Positions 26,778 to 35,500 are shown, counted from the stretch's first letter. The stretch: 64,000 bases of DNA from Leptotrichia wadei (GCF_007990545.2 NZ_AP019829.2:124001-188000), one strand, 5' to 3'. Made by a program: numbers and translations. The notes: generated by a model not told the origin, from the letters alone.

Positions 26778-28373
26778 ATGAAAAAAGTGACAAAAGATTT
26801 GGAAAAATTAGGGATAGTAAATGTAGCCCAAGTTTATAGAAATTTGACACCTGCAGAACTTGTTGAACATGCGTTAAAAAGAGAGGAAGGCATATTGTCA
26901 GCAAGTGGAGCTTTAGTTGTAACGACAGGAAAATATACGGGACGTTCACCTAAGGATAAATACATTGTTGATACTCCAGGGATTCATGAAAAAATTGCTT
27001 GGGGAAATGTAAATAAGCCTATTGAGAAGGAAAAATTTGATTCTATTTATAATAAATTGATTGCATATCTGCAAAATCGAGAAATATTCATATTTGATGG
27101 AATGGCGGGAGCAGATCCAGCTTGCAGAAAGAAATTTAGAATAATAAATGAACGAGCCAGCCAAAATTTGTTTATCCACCAGCTTTTAATCCGTCCAACA
27201 GAAGAAGAACTAAAGGATTATGGACATGCTGACTTTACAATAATTGCAGTACCAGGATTTAAGTGTAATGCAAAAATCGACGGAATAAACTCATCAGCTG
27301 CGATAATTATCAATTATGAGGCAAAAGTTGGAATTATTTGTGGAACAGAATATTCGGGAGAAATAAAGAAAAGTGTATTTTCAATAATGAACTTTGTAAT
27401 GCCTGAAATGGATGTATTACCTATGCACTGTTCTGCCAACATGGATCCAAAAACTGGACAAACTGCTATATTTTTCGGGCTTTCAGGGACTGGAAAAACT
27501 ACACTTTCAACAGATCCTAATCGTAAGTTAATCGGAGATGATGAACATGGATGGTCTGATCACAGTATTTTCAACTTTGAAGGAGGATGTTATGCAAAAT
27601 GTATAAATCTTGATCCAGAACATGAACCTGATATTTACAATGCAATAAAATTTGGAAGTCTTGTAGAAAATGTTGTAATGAATCCAGTTACACGTGAATT
27701 AGACTTTTATGATAAGAGCTTAACTGAAAATACAAGAGTCGGATATCCGATTAACCATATAAAAAATGCACAAATTCCTGGAATTGGAGGAATTCCAAAT
27801 GTTGTGGTATTTCTGACTGCAGATGCATTCGGTGTTTTACCGCCTGTTTCAAGACTTTCAAGGGATGCAGCAATTTATCATTTTGTAACAGGATTTACTT
27901 CTAAATTGGCTGGAACTGAACGTGGAATTACAGAACCGCAGCCAACATTCTCGACTTGCTTCGGAGAACCGTTTATGCCGCTTGATCCATTAGTTTATGC
28001 AGAAATGTTAGGTAAAAAAATAGACCTTCACAATACAAAAGTATTTTTAATAAATACAGGATGGTCTGGCGGACCTTACGGTGTTGGAAGTCGTATGAAT
28101 TTAATATATACGAGAGCAATGGTAACTGCGGCACTAAATGGTGAACTAGATGAAGTTGAATACAAGCACGATGATATTTTCAATTTGGAAATTCCGCAAT
28201 ATTGTCCAAATGTTCCGAGTGAATTATTAAATCCAATAGATACATGGGCAAATAAGGAAGCCTATGAAGCGGCTGCTAAAAAACTTGCTAAAATGTTTAG
28301 GGAAAATTTTGAAAAGAAATACCCAAATATGCCAGAACATATTGTAAATGCAGGACCAGCATATTTTGAATAA
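26778..28373 (+). CDS. pckA: Phosphoenolpyruvate carboxykinase (ATP)
   Basis: PckA interconverts oxaloacetate plus ATP and phosphoenolpyruvate plus CO2. Start ATG 26778 has GGAGG at 26766-26770; the frame extends upstream but the family begins near here, giving 531 residues. Visible motifs are TGRSPKDKY (substrate Arg), the kinase loop FGLSGTGKTTLSTDP, the DDEHGW metal block and VVFLTADAFGVLPPVSRL. In fermentative anaerobes the enzyme often runs towards oxaloacetate and yields ATP. The next operon encodes an oxaloacetate decarboxylase pump, so the two work on the same C4 pool. Confidence 0.96.
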   Translation: MKKVTKDLEKLGIVNVAQVYRNLTPAELVEHALKREEGILSASGALVVTTGKYTGRSPKDKYIVDTPGIHEKIAWGNVNKPIEKEKFDSIYNKLIAYLQNREIFIFDGMAGADPACRKKFRIINERASQNLFIHQLLIRPTEEELKDYGHADFTIIAVPGFKCNAKIDGINSSAAIIINYEAKVGIICGTEYSGEIKKSVFSIMNFVMPEMDVLPMHCSANMDPKTGQTAIFFGLSGTGKTTLSTDPNRKLIGDDEHGWSDHSIFNFEGGCYAKCINLDPEHEPDIYNAIKFGSLVENVVMNPVTRELDFYDKSLTENTRVGYPINHIKNAQIPGIGGIPNVVVFLTADAFGVLPPVSRLSRDAAIYHFVTGFTSKLAGTERGITEPQPTFSTCFGEPFMPLDPLVYAEMLGKKIDLHNTKVFLINTGWSGGPYGVGSRMNLIYTRAMVTAALNGELDEVEYKHDDIFNLEIPQYCPNVPSELLNPIDTWANKEAYEAAAKKLAKMFRENFEKKYPNMPEHIVNAGPAYFE

Positions 28374-28509
28374 ACATATAAAATAGGTAGCTTAAAGTTA
28401 AAATAATTATTAATTATTTATTTTTAGTCAATTTTCAAGAGTTTGAAAATATGATTAACTGTTTATTTTATGGCAATTTTTAACTGTTTACTAAAATAGG
28501 GAGGTTTTT

Positions 28510-29928
28510 ATGGGAAGGGTGAAAATAACTGAGACATCGTTAAGAGATGGACATCAGTCACTCATGGCAACAAGAATGACAACTGCTGAAATACTTCCAA
28601 TAATAGAAACTATGGATAAAATTGGATATTATGCAATGGAAGTTTGGGGCGGTGCAACTTATGATGCGGCAATTAGATTTTTACACGAAGATCCGTGGGA
28701 AAGACTGCGGGAAATTAGAAAAAGAGCTAAAAATACAAAGCTGCAAATGCTTTTGAGAGGGCAAAATTTACTTGGTTATCGGCATTATGCAGATGATATT
28801 GTGGATAAGTTTGTTGAACTTTCAATAAAAAATGGAATTGATATTATTAGAACATTTGATGCTTTGAATGATACGAGAAATATAAGACAGGCATCTGAAA
28901 GCACTAAAAAATATGGAGGGCATAGCCAGCTTGCTATTTGCTATACAATTAGCCCAGTTCACACGATTGAATATTATAAAAAACTGGCTTTGGAAATGGA
29001 AAGTATGGGAGCAGATTCCATCGCTATAAAGGATATGTCTGGAATTTTGCTTCCAAATATGGCTTATGAACTTGTAGGTGAGTTAAAAAGCATTTTAAAA
29101 GTTCCGCTTGAATTACATACGCATGCAACTGCGGGATTAGCTGGAATGAGCACGTTAAAGGCAATTGAGGCTGGAGTGGATATTGTAGATACGGCAATTT
29201 CACCTTTTGGAGGTGGGACTTCACAACCGCCTACAGAATCGCTTGTCAGAACTTTACAAGGCTCAAAATATGATACAGGATTGGATCTTGAACTTTTAAA
29301 GGAAGTTGCAGAGTATTTTAAGCCAATAAGAAAAAAATACATTGATAACGGAACATTAAATCCAAAGGCCCTTGCGGTAGAGCCAAGCATTGTGGAATAT
29401 CAACTGCCTGGAGGAATGCTTTCCAATCTTGTATCGCAATTGAAGGCACAGGGAGCGGAAGATAAATACGAAGATGTGCTTCGTGAAATTCCAAAAGTAA
29501 GAAAAGATCTAGGTTATCCGCCATTAGTAACTCCAATGAGCCAAATGGTTGGAACGCAGTCGGTATTTAATGTTTTGACAGGACAAAGATATAAGATGAT
29601 TCCGAAGGAAATTAAAGATTATGTGAAGGGGATGTACGGAAAGTCTCCTGTGGAAATTTCTGGTGAAATTAAGTCGATTATAATTGGAAATAATAAAGTG
29701 TTTACTGGAAGACCTGCCGATTTGTTGGAAAATGAATATGATGCGATGAAAAGTGAAATTGGAAGTTTGGCAAAGTCTGATGAAGATGTTTTGACTTATG
29801 CGTGTTTTCCTCAAATTGCAAAAAATTATTTGAAGGAAAAATATGAAACGAAATATTTAAAGGAAACAGAAAAACAAAAAAAATCAAAAGATGAAATAAG
29901 CATTCAAAATATTGAAGTGTTTTTTTAA
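28510..29928 (+). CDS. oadA: Oxaloacetate decarboxylase alpha subunit (carboxyltransferase, no biotin domain)
   Basis: This 472-residue subunit transfers the carboxyl group of oxaloacetate to biotin. The TIM-barrel begins ITETSLRDGHQSLMATRM (the DGHQS metal/substrate motif), with MEVWGGATYDAAIRFL and, further on, LELHTHATAGLA giving the metal-binding His residues. PFGGGTSQPPTE is the conserved barrel end. The usual C-terminal biotinyl domain with AMKM is missing; it is supplied by a separate gene at 30914. GGGAGG precedes ATG. Alternative name in some genomes is pyruvate carboxylase subunit B, but the OadG and OadB genes here favour the sodium pump. Confidence 0.93.
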   Translation: MGRVKITETSLRDGHQSLMATRMTTAEILPIIETMDKIGYYAMEVWGGATYDAAIRFLHEDPWERLREIRKRAKNTKLQMLLRGQNLLGYRHYADDIVDKFVELSIKNGIDIIRTFDALNDTRNIRQASESTKKYGGHSQLAICYTISPVHTIEYYKKLALEMESMGADSIAIKDMSGILLPNMAYELVGELKSILKVPLELHTHATAGLAGMSTLKAIEAGVDIVDTAISPFGGGTSQPPTESLVRTLQGSKYDTGLDLELLKEVAEYFKPIRKKYIDNGTLNPKALAVEPSIVEYQLPGGMLSNLVSQLKAQGAEDKYEDVLREIPKVRKDLGYPPLVTPMSQMVGTQSVFNVLTGQRYKMIPKEIKDYVKGMYGKSPVEISGEIKSIIIGNNKVFTGRPADLLENEYDAMKSEIGSLAKSDEDVLTYACFPQIAKNYLKEKYETKYLKETEKQKKSKDEISIQNIEVFF

Positions 29929-29985
29929 AAAATTAGGATGTGGTAAATTGATAACTTTTTTAGCTGTGATGTAAGACTTCTTTAA

Positions 29986-30021
29986 AATCGGGACTTAAAA
30001 TAGGATTTTATTATCCCGATT
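29986..30021 (+). promoter_or_regulatory. Stable hairpin between oadA and the 88-residue ORF
   Basis: AATCGGGA (29986-29993) pairs with TCCCGATT (30014-30021). Inside, TAAAAT and ATTTTA pair around AGG, making a long stacked structure. No T run follows; instead CTGGAGGGG comes next. It may protect the oadA mRNA 3' end or adjust expression of downstream subunits. Confidence 0.55.
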
Positions 30022-30057
30022 CTGGAGGGGATTTGGTAACTCAAAGAGAGGTGAAAA

Positions 30058-30324
30058 ATGAATTTAGATATAGATTATTTCAAAAGAAAATTAAAGGAAA
30101 TAACAGATTGGTATGAAAATACTGCTTGGAATAAAAAAGCATTACTTGAAAAAATATTAGAACTCGATACAGAAATAAATAAGACTCGTGATAAAGAAAA
30201 CCTGATAGATTGGGAAAAATTAACTCATACAGAAGAAAAAGTTGTAAGTGATATGGTTCATCTTAGAAATAAAATGAAACTTTCACATAAGGAAAAATTT
30301 GACAGTTATTACAAAATAAAATAA
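30058..30324 (+). CDS. Small uncharacterised protein in the oad operon
   Basis: An 88-residue hydrophilic protein, mostly helical in appearance, with many Lys, Glu and Asp and no Cys, signal peptide or membrane segment. I do not recognise the family. The start ATG has GAGAGGTG about 7 bases upstream, and codon usage resembles neighbours, so translation is likely. It is placed between oadA and oadG, which suggests a role with the decarboxylase, but a chance location is possible. Confidence 0.6.
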   Translation: MNLDIDYFKRKLKEITDWYENTAWNKKALLEKILELDTEINKTRDKENLIDWEKLTHTEEKVVSDMVHLRNKMKLSHKEKFDSYYKIK

Positions 30325-30520
30325 TAAAGAAATATACTAAACCTATTAAAATCGAACGTGTGAAAATTAAGTAAACTAAATTTTGAATAAATAGTTGTAA
30401 TTTTTCAGTTCGGTTTTATATAATTTTACTATAAATAATTTTTGGTAAATGTTTGGATTCAGTAATTGAAATTATTTTTGTGTGATAGTTTATAAAAAAA
30501 ATGAAAGGAATAATTAAAAT

Positions 30521-30883
30521 ATGAAAAGTATTTTGTTTGGAAATTTGGCTGTAACATTTACAGATGCAGTTTATATTTCAATTGTAAGTATGTTAATTGT
30601 TTTTTTCATATTATTTTTAATTTCATTTATGTTATCATTTTTTAAATATTTTTCAAACTTTGAAGGAAGAAGTAAAGATAGTAAAAAAACAAATGATAAT
30701 AAAGTTTTGAAAAAAACAGAAAAATTAAGTAATGAAGGAAAATTGGATAAAAAAGAAACATTTAATATGGAAAAAATAAAAGATGAAACTATGATGGCAG
30801 CAATGATGGCAGCACTAATTGAAGCGGCAGGAGATAATAAGAATAGTCGTATAAAAATAAGAAATATTAGGGAAATAAAATAA
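30521..30883 (+). CDS. oadG: Oxaloacetate decarboxylase gamma subunit (OadG)
   Basis: A 120-residue membrane anchor that links the soluble alpha subunit to the beta pump. One long hydrophobic helix (about 17-43, VYISIVSMLIVFFILFLISF) is followed by a Lys/Glu-rich linker and a conserved small helix with MMAAMMAALIEAAG, the typical OadG tail. AAAGGAA lies before ATG. It is in the correct order for the pump operon (alpha, gamma, biotin carrier, beta). Confidence 0.85.
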   Translation: MKSILFGNLAVTFTDAVYISIVSMLIVFFILFLISFMLSFFKYFSNFEGRSKDSKKTNDNKVLKKTEKLSNEGKLDKKETFNMEKIKDETMMAAMMAALIEAAGDNKNSRIKIRNIREIK

Positions 30884-30913
30884 AATTTGAAAATATAAAG
30901 GGGCATGACAAAT

Positions 30914-31288
30914 ATGATTAAACTGTACAAAATCAAAATTGGAGAAAAAGTTTATGAAGTGGAAGTGGAAGAAGTTACTGAAAAAGATGGAACCATTGAA
31001 ACTTCAACTTATTCAAATAGTAAACAAAAAATAGACAAAAGTGAAAATCCACCTTTACAAGGGGGAACTGGAAAAAGTGAAGTAATAAAAGCTCCAATGC
31101 AGGGACTTATTGTGGATGTAAAAGTAAAAGCTGGAGAAAAAGTAAAAGCTGGAGATGAAATTGTCATTTTAGAAGCAATGAAAATGGAAAATCCAATTGT
31201 AGCACCTTGTGATGGAGTTATAGACGAGATTAAGGTGATAAAAGGAGATAAAGTAAATGTCGATGATGTTTTAGCCGTATTATCTTAA
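30914..31288 (+). CDS. Biotin carboxyl carrier subunit of the sodium-pumping decarboxylase
   Basis: A 124-residue carrier with a short N-terminal beta domain, a flexible linker (about 33-60) and a biotinyl domain. ILEAMKMEN holds the lysine that BirA modifies, and the phrase APMQGLIVDVKVKAGEKVK is typical. It carries the carboxyl group between OadA and OadB. I prefer ATG 30914, about 10 bases after the AAAGGGG ribosome site; an in-frame ATG at 30905 would be too close to it. It replaces the biotin domain that is missing from OadA here. The name varies (gcdC, mmdC-like). Confidence 0.92.
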   Translation: MIKLYKIKIGEKVYEVEVEEVTEKDGTIETSTYSNSKQKIDKSENPPLQGGTGKSEVIKAPMQGLIVDVKVKAGEKVKAGDEIVILEAMKMENPIVAPCDGVIDEIKVIKGDKVNVDDVLAVLS

Positions 31289-31340
31289 ATTACTTTAAAT
31301 TCAAATGTTACTAAAAACCTAAGGAAAGGATGGTTTTCAA

Positions 31341-32459
31341 ATGGAACTACTAAAAATTCTTTACGGGACAACAGGAATATCTATGATAACTGGAAGGCAG
31401 TTAATCATGATAATAATTTCCCTAATTTTGCTATATTTAGCAATAAAAAAACAATACGAACCTTACTTATTGCTCCCAATTTCCTTTGGAATGTTACTTG
31501 CAAATTTACCTGCTGTAGCAAATGAAGGACTTATGGAAAAGGGCGGACTTTTATATTATTTGTATCAAGGAGTAAAATTGGGAATTTATCCGCCATTAAT
31601 ATTTCTGGCGATAGGAGCAAGTACTGATTTCGGACCGCTTATTGCAAATCCGAAAAGCCTTTTGCTGGGAGCGGCTGCACAGCTTGGAATTTTTGTGGCA
31701 TTTCTTGGGGCAATTTTGCTGGGATTGACAGGAAAGGAAGCGGCTTCAATTGGAATTATTGGAGGAGCTGACGGACCGACTGCTATTTATTTGACAACAA
31801 AACTGGCACCGCATTTGCTAGGATCAATTGCCATTGCAGCCTATTCTTATATGGCTCTTGTGCCTGTAATTCAGCCGCCAATTATAAAATTATTGACAAC
31901 TAAAAAGGAAAGAATGGTTGAAATGAAACAGCTTAGATTTGTAAGCCAAAGGGAAAAAATAATTTTTCCAATTGCAGTAACAATTATTGTTATTCTTTTA
32001 GTTCCATCATCAGCTCCATTAATTGGAATGCTAATGCTTGGAAATTTAATAAAAGAAGCTGGTGTTGTTTCAAATTTAGTTGAACATGCAAGGGGAGCTA
32101 TGCTATACTGTATTACAATTGTACTTGGAATGACAGTTGGAGCAACTGCTGATGGAGAACATTTTTTAAGTTTTGTAACAATAAAAATCATTATTCTTGG
32201 ATTAATTGCATTTTCTTTTGGAACAGTGGGAGGAGTACTATTTGGAAAAATAATGTATAAATTTACAAGAGGAAAAGTAAATCCGATGATTGGGGCAGCA
32301 GGTGTTTCAGCAGTGCCAATGGCAGCAAGAGTTGTCCAAAAAATAGGACAATCTGAAAATCCTAAAAACTTTTTGCTAATGCATGCAATGGGACCAAATA
32401 TTGCTGGTGTAATTGGATCAGCTGTAGCAGCAGGAGCTCTTTTAATAATATTTAGATAA
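31341..32459 (+). CDS. oadB: Sodium-translocating decarboxylase beta subunit (OadB)
   Basis: The integral membrane pump of 372 residues that decarboxylates carboxybiotin and exports sodium. It has about nine to eleven hydrophobic helices. The conserved FLAIGASTDFGPLIANPKSLLLG region (Asp at about residue 97), IGIIGGADGPTAIY and the GRATE-like GMTVGATADGEHFL segments mark the sodium and biotin sites. The C-terminus with AGVSAVPMAARV and MHAMGPNIAGVIGSA is diagnostic. Start ATG has AAGGA about 10 bases upstream. It completes a pump operon with OadA, OadG and the biotin carrier. Confidence 0.96.
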   Translation: MELLKILYGTTGISMITGRQLIMIIISLILLYLAIKKQYEPYLLLPISFGMLLANLPAVANEGLMEKGGLLYYLYQGVKLGIYPPLIFLAIGASTDFGPLIANPKSLLLGAAAQLGIFVAFLGAILLGLTGKEAASIGIIGGADGPTAIYLTTKLAPHLLGSIAIAAYSYMALVPVIQPPIIKLLTTKKERMVEMKQLRFVSQREKIIFPIAVTIIVILLVPSSAPLIGMLMLGNLIKEAGVVSNLVEHARGAMLYCITIVLGMTVGATADGEHFLSFVTIKIIILGLIAFSFGTVGGVLFGKIMYKFTRGKVNPMIGAAGVSAVPMAARVVQKIGQSENPKNFLLMHAMGPNIAGVIGSAVAAGALLIIFR

Positions 32460-32536
32460 ATTATTGCTCTCATTAATTTTGAAGTATTATATTTAATGGG
32501 AGTATTTTTTTAAATTAATAAACAGAAGGGGAAAAA

Positions 32537-33280
32537 ATGAAAAAAAATATAAATCTGTATAAATTTAAGGAATTAGATTCAACGAATGATTATTTGGAAA
32601 GAAACCATAAAAATTATGAGGAATTTGATGTTATTTGCACTAAAAATCAGACTCATGGAAGGGCACGTAGGCAGAATGACTGGGTTTCTATGGAGGGAAT
32701 GGCTATTTTTAGCTTTTTTTTGGAGAAAAGAGAAAACTGGGAAATTGAGGATTATTTGAAATTGCCTTTAATTGCTGGGCTTGCAACAATAAAAGGATTA
32801 AGAGGAATAGAAAATTTGGAATATAAATTTAAGTGGACAAATGATGTTTATTTGGAAAATAAGAAGTTGTGCGGGATTTTAATAGAAAAAATAGATGATG
32901 TCTATATTGTTGGAATTGGGATAAATATAAATAATATATTGCCGGGAAAACTGAAAAATAAGGCAATTTCATTGACACAAGTAACAAATAAAAAATATGA
33001 GATTGAAAAAATTATAAAAAATATTATTTCTGAATTTCAAATGTTGTGTGAAAAGTTGGAAAATGGATTATGGGAAGATATTTTGAAAGAAATAAATGAA
33101 ATAAATTATTTAAAAAATAAAAAAATAGAACTGAAATTTGGAAATGAAAAAGTTCTGGGAATTGCACAAGATATTAATGAAAATGGAGAAATTGAAGTTT
33201 TGGTAAAAAAGGATGAAGTAGGAAAAGGTGAAATTAAGAGTTTTTCAATTGGAGAAGTTTTTGAAAAAATTGTTTTTTAA
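32537..33280 (+). CDS. birA: Biotin--protein ligase (second BirA copy)
   Basis: A 247-residue ligase directly after oadB, without a DNA-binding domain. It has LDSTNDYL, CTKNQTHGRARRQNDW (the biotinyl-AMP loop), FKWTNDVYLENKKLCGIL and GIGININN. Compared with the copy at 21558 it differs widely: the loop is HGRARR against DGKGKR, and KWTND against KWPND. Location suggests that it biotinylates the decarboxylase carrier subunit. AAGGGG lies before ATG. Whether both copies are active is not known. Confidence 0.92.
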   Translation: MKKNINLYKFKELDSTNDYLERNHKNYEEFDVICTKNQTHGRARRQNDWVSMEGMAIFSFFLEKRENWEIEDYLKLPLIAGLATIKGLRGIENLEYKFKWTNDVYLENKKLCGILIEKIDDVYIVGIGININNILPGKLKNKAISLTQVTNKKYEIEKIIKNIISEFQMLCEKLENGLWEDILKEINEINYLKNKKIELKFGNEKVLGIAQDINENGEIEVLVKKDEVGKGEIKSFSIGEVFEKIVF

Positions 33281-33329
33281 ATTTTTATATTATTTCCTAT
33301 TTAAACAGCTGACTGGTTATGAGTTTCTA

Positions 33330-33412
33330 AAGGGGCAAAATTCCTTGTTAGCAAATAATGTAAAGTATAACTTCTATTTTTAAATGAGGTTTAGCATTGT
33401 ATATCTAGCAAA
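33330..33412. repeat. Dispersed intergenic repeat, degenerate copy
   Basis: AAGGGGCAAAATTCCTTG followed by TTAGCAAATAATGTAAAG, then a stretch reading CTATTTTTAAATGAGGTT and AGCATTGTAT. The same order of words (G-run hairpin, CCTTGTCAGTAAA-like box, TTTTTAAATGGAATTT-like box) is seen at 47127-47205 and 35501-35576. Confidence 0.45.
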
Positions 33413-33442
33413 ATGATTTTTTTATTTTAAAAATTTTTAGAA

Positions 33443-33471
33443 TTGACTATGCAAATAACTAATGTTATAAT
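33443..33471 (+). promoter_or_regulatory. Predicted sigma-70 promoter of the PhnD-like gene
   Basis: TTGACT (33443-33448) and a perfect TATAAT (33466-33471) with a 17-base spacer. Transcription would start near 33478, 30 bases before the ATG. Confidence 0.75.
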
Positions 33472-33507
33472 ATAAAAAAATTTAGGTTATTTTATAATGG
33501 AGGTATT

Positions 33508-34500
33508 ATGAAAAAAAATATTTTGAGAAGTTTATTATTAGTAATGGTTTTTTTATTTACAATTAGTTGTGGAAAAAAGAATGATACGATTAAAATTGTG
33601 TTTTTGCCGAATGAAACTAATGATTCATTAAAGAAATCTAGGGAAGAATTTGCTCGGATTGTACAGGAGGCAACTGGGAAAAAGGTTGAGATTGTTACGA
33701 CAACTGATTATAATATTACGGTGGAAAATATTGTTTCTGGACAATCACAAATTGCGTATATTGGAGCGGAGGCATATTTAAATGCTAGAAAGCGTACAAA
33801 GAATATTGAGGCAGTATTGACAAATGCAGGGGAAAGTGGAACGTTAAAGGATGCCCTTTATTACAGCTTTATCGCAGTAAGAGGGGAAGATGCCAATAAA
33901 TATCGTTCTGGAGATGGATTTGACTTGAAAAAGATTAAAGGTAAGTCAATGGGATTTGTTACAAATAGTTCTACATCTGGATTTAAAGTGCCTGGAAGTG
34001 TAATTGTAAAGGAATTTGGGCTAAAAAATACAGATGAATTATTGGGAAATAGGGTATTTTCAAAGGTTATGTTTGGAAATTCACATCCTGGAACTCAAGT
34101 TTTATTATTTAAAGGGGATGTTGATGTTGCGACATTTGCTATTCCAAAATCATTTACGATATATGAATTAGTTGCTGGAAAAGATTTTAATTCAGGGGCT
34201 ACATATAAAGTTAAAAAAGGAGCAGTTGCACCATTTGGAGAATTTGCAGGAAAAACTTTTACAGTTATAAAATCAATTCCTGTTTATAATGGACCAATTG
34301 TATTTAATACAAGAACTTTATCAAAGGAAGATCAAGAAAAAATAAAAAAGGCTCTAATGGCTAAGTCAACAACCGATAATCCGCATATTTTCAGCAATAA
34401 AAAGAGCAAAGTAAGAGGATTGTTCCTGAAGGAAAATGACAATGTTGGATTTGTAGAAACAAACACAGCATGGTATGAAGGAATGAAAAATATAAAATAA
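33508..34500 (+). CDS. PhnD-like substrate-binding lipoprotein
   Basis: A 330-residue lipoprotein. The signal peptide ends in the lipobox FTISC (about 17-21), so it should be lipid-anchored outside the cytoplasmic membrane. The mature part is a periplasmic-binding fold of the phosphate/phosphite/phosphonate group: IVFLPNETNDSLKKSREEFA near the start, IAYIGAEAYLNA, and SFIAVRGED, where Ser/Tyr residues bind the oxyanion. It has its own promoter, yet no PhnC ATPase or PhnE permease is nearby, so it is an orphan here. It may serve a distant transporter or a different ligand. Confidence 0.85.
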   Translation: MKKNILRSLLLVMVFLFTISCGKKNDTIKIVFLPNETNDSLKKSREEFARIVQEATGKKVEIVTTTDYNITVENIVSGQSQIAYIGAEAYLNARKRTKNIEAVLTNAGESGTLKDALYYSFIAVRGEDANKYRSGDGFDLKKIKGKSMGFVTNSSTSGFKVPGSVIVKEFGLKNTDELLGNRVFSKVMFGNSHPGTQVLLFKGDVDVATFAIPKSFTIYELVAGKDFNSGATYKVKKGAVAPFGEFAGKTFTVIKSIPVYNGPIVFNTRTLSKEDQEKIKKALMAKSTTDNPHIFSNKKSKVRGLFLKENDNVGFVETNTAWYEGMKNIK

Positions 34501-34525
34501 CGAAAATTTAGGAGTAAATAAAAAA

Positions 34526-34771
34526 ATGCGTTTAGATAAATTTTTAAAGGTAACAAGAATTATAAAGAGAAGAACTGTGGCAAAGGAGCTTGCGGATAAT
34601 GGAAATATTGTTGTAAACGGAGATCCTAAGAAATCTTCCTATGACGTGAAAAAAGGCGATATTTTTGAAATAAAGTATTTTAATAAAAATATAAAGGTGA
34701 AAGTACTGGATTTACCGCCTGAAAGTCTAAAAAAAGAATTTGTTGAAGATTATGTCAAGATAATAGGATAA
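34526..34771 (+). CDS. rqcP: S4-domain RNA-binding protein RqcP (YabO family)
   Basis: An 81-residue protein that is almost entirely an S4 domain, starting MRLDKFLKVTRIIKRRTVAK, as in the YabO/RqcP family. RqcP binds stalled large ribosomal subunits with RqcH and helps add C-terminal alanine tails in ribosome quality control. ADNGNIVVNG and SYDVKKGD are the typical S4 turns. It lies 25 bases after the PhnD-like gene, with AGGAG upstream. RqcH is not in this window. A general role in heat-shock-like Hsp15 function is the alternative. Confidence 0.88.
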   Translation: MRLDKFLKVTRIIKRRTVAKELADNGNIVVNGDPKKSSYDVKKGDIFEIKYFNKNIKVKVLDLPPESLKKEFVEDYVKIIG

Positions 34772-34833
34772 TTTGTTTCTAAAGTTACTCTAAATAAATT
34801 AAGGAAATATTATATTCTTTATGACTTTTTCTC

Positions 34834-34861
34834 TTGTTTTTTACGATAAATAAGGTATAAT
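34834..34861 (+). promoter_or_regulatory. Predicted promoter of spoVG
   Basis: TTGTTT (34834-34839) and TATAAT (34856-34861) with a 16-base spacer. It lies 39 bases before the spoVG start. Confidence 0.6.
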
Positions 34862-34900
34862 TGTAGTGGAAAATAAAACTACAAAACAAGGAGAAGACTT

Positions 34901-35185
34901 ATGAAAGTAACTGATATTCGTATTAGAATTGGAAAACAGACAGAGAACATCGAAAGATTAAAGGCTTATGCCGACATTACATTTGACGAAAGTTTTGTCA
35001 TTCATGGATTAAAAATAATTGACGGACAAAACGGACTTTTTGTGGCAATGCCATCAAGAAGAATGCCAAACGGAGAGTTTAAGGACATAGTTCATCCAAT
35101 CAAACCTGAACTTCGTGCTGAAATAACAAAAGTTGTTTTAGAAAAATTTGAACATGAAAAGGCAGCTCATACTGAAGCTGAATAA
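34901..35185 (+). CDS. spoVG: SpoVG-family regulatory protein
   Basis: SpoVG is a small DNA- and RNA-binding regulator, 94 residues here, found widely in Firmicutes, spirochaetes and fusobacteria. MKVTDIRIRIGKQ and the block GLFVAMPSRRMPNGEFKD are nearly invariant in the family. AAGGAGAAG precedes ATG. Despite its name it is not tied to sporulation in most hosts; it affects cell division timing, surface factors or metabolism. It is transcribed alone between its own promoter and terminator. Confidence 0.96.
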   Translation: MKVTDIRIRIGKQTENIERLKAYADITFDESFVIHGLKIIDGQNGLFVAMPSRRMPNGEFKDIVHPIKPELRAEITKVVLEKFEHEKAAHTEAE

Positions 35186-35195
35186 CATTTTCACT

Positions 35196-35264
35196 AAAAA
35201 AGTACACCTAAATACTAAAATCATATATACATAATAATACTAATATCAGTGGTGTACTTTTTCT
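35196..35264 (+). terminator. Terminator after spoVG
   Basis: AAAAAGTACACC (35197-35208) pairs with GGTGTACTTTTT (35251-35262), a 12-base perfect stem with a long 42-base loop. The T run of the 3' arm continues into TTTTTC. The rest of the gap to 35580 contains only a dispersed repeat. Confidence 0.7.
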
Positions 35265-35500
35265 TTCTTCTTAATTATTCCATTTTTTAATTTCATATTT
35301 AATATTCATTTCACTTTTTTTAATCTAACTAATACTAAATCCCATTTGAATAACGAATATATTATAAATCTTTTTAGTAGTTTAAACCTGATATTTATTT
35401 TCAGATAATTAAAATAAATATTCGCTTTTTAAACGGGGAATGGTATAAATCTATCCTCACTTTTCCAATTAAATATCGTATTTTAACATCAAATCTTTTT

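Noticed and set aside
31871-32473. 200-residue frame on the minus strand over oadB
   Set aside because: It is the antisense shadow of a strongly conserved membrane protein gene and has no ribosome site or family motif.
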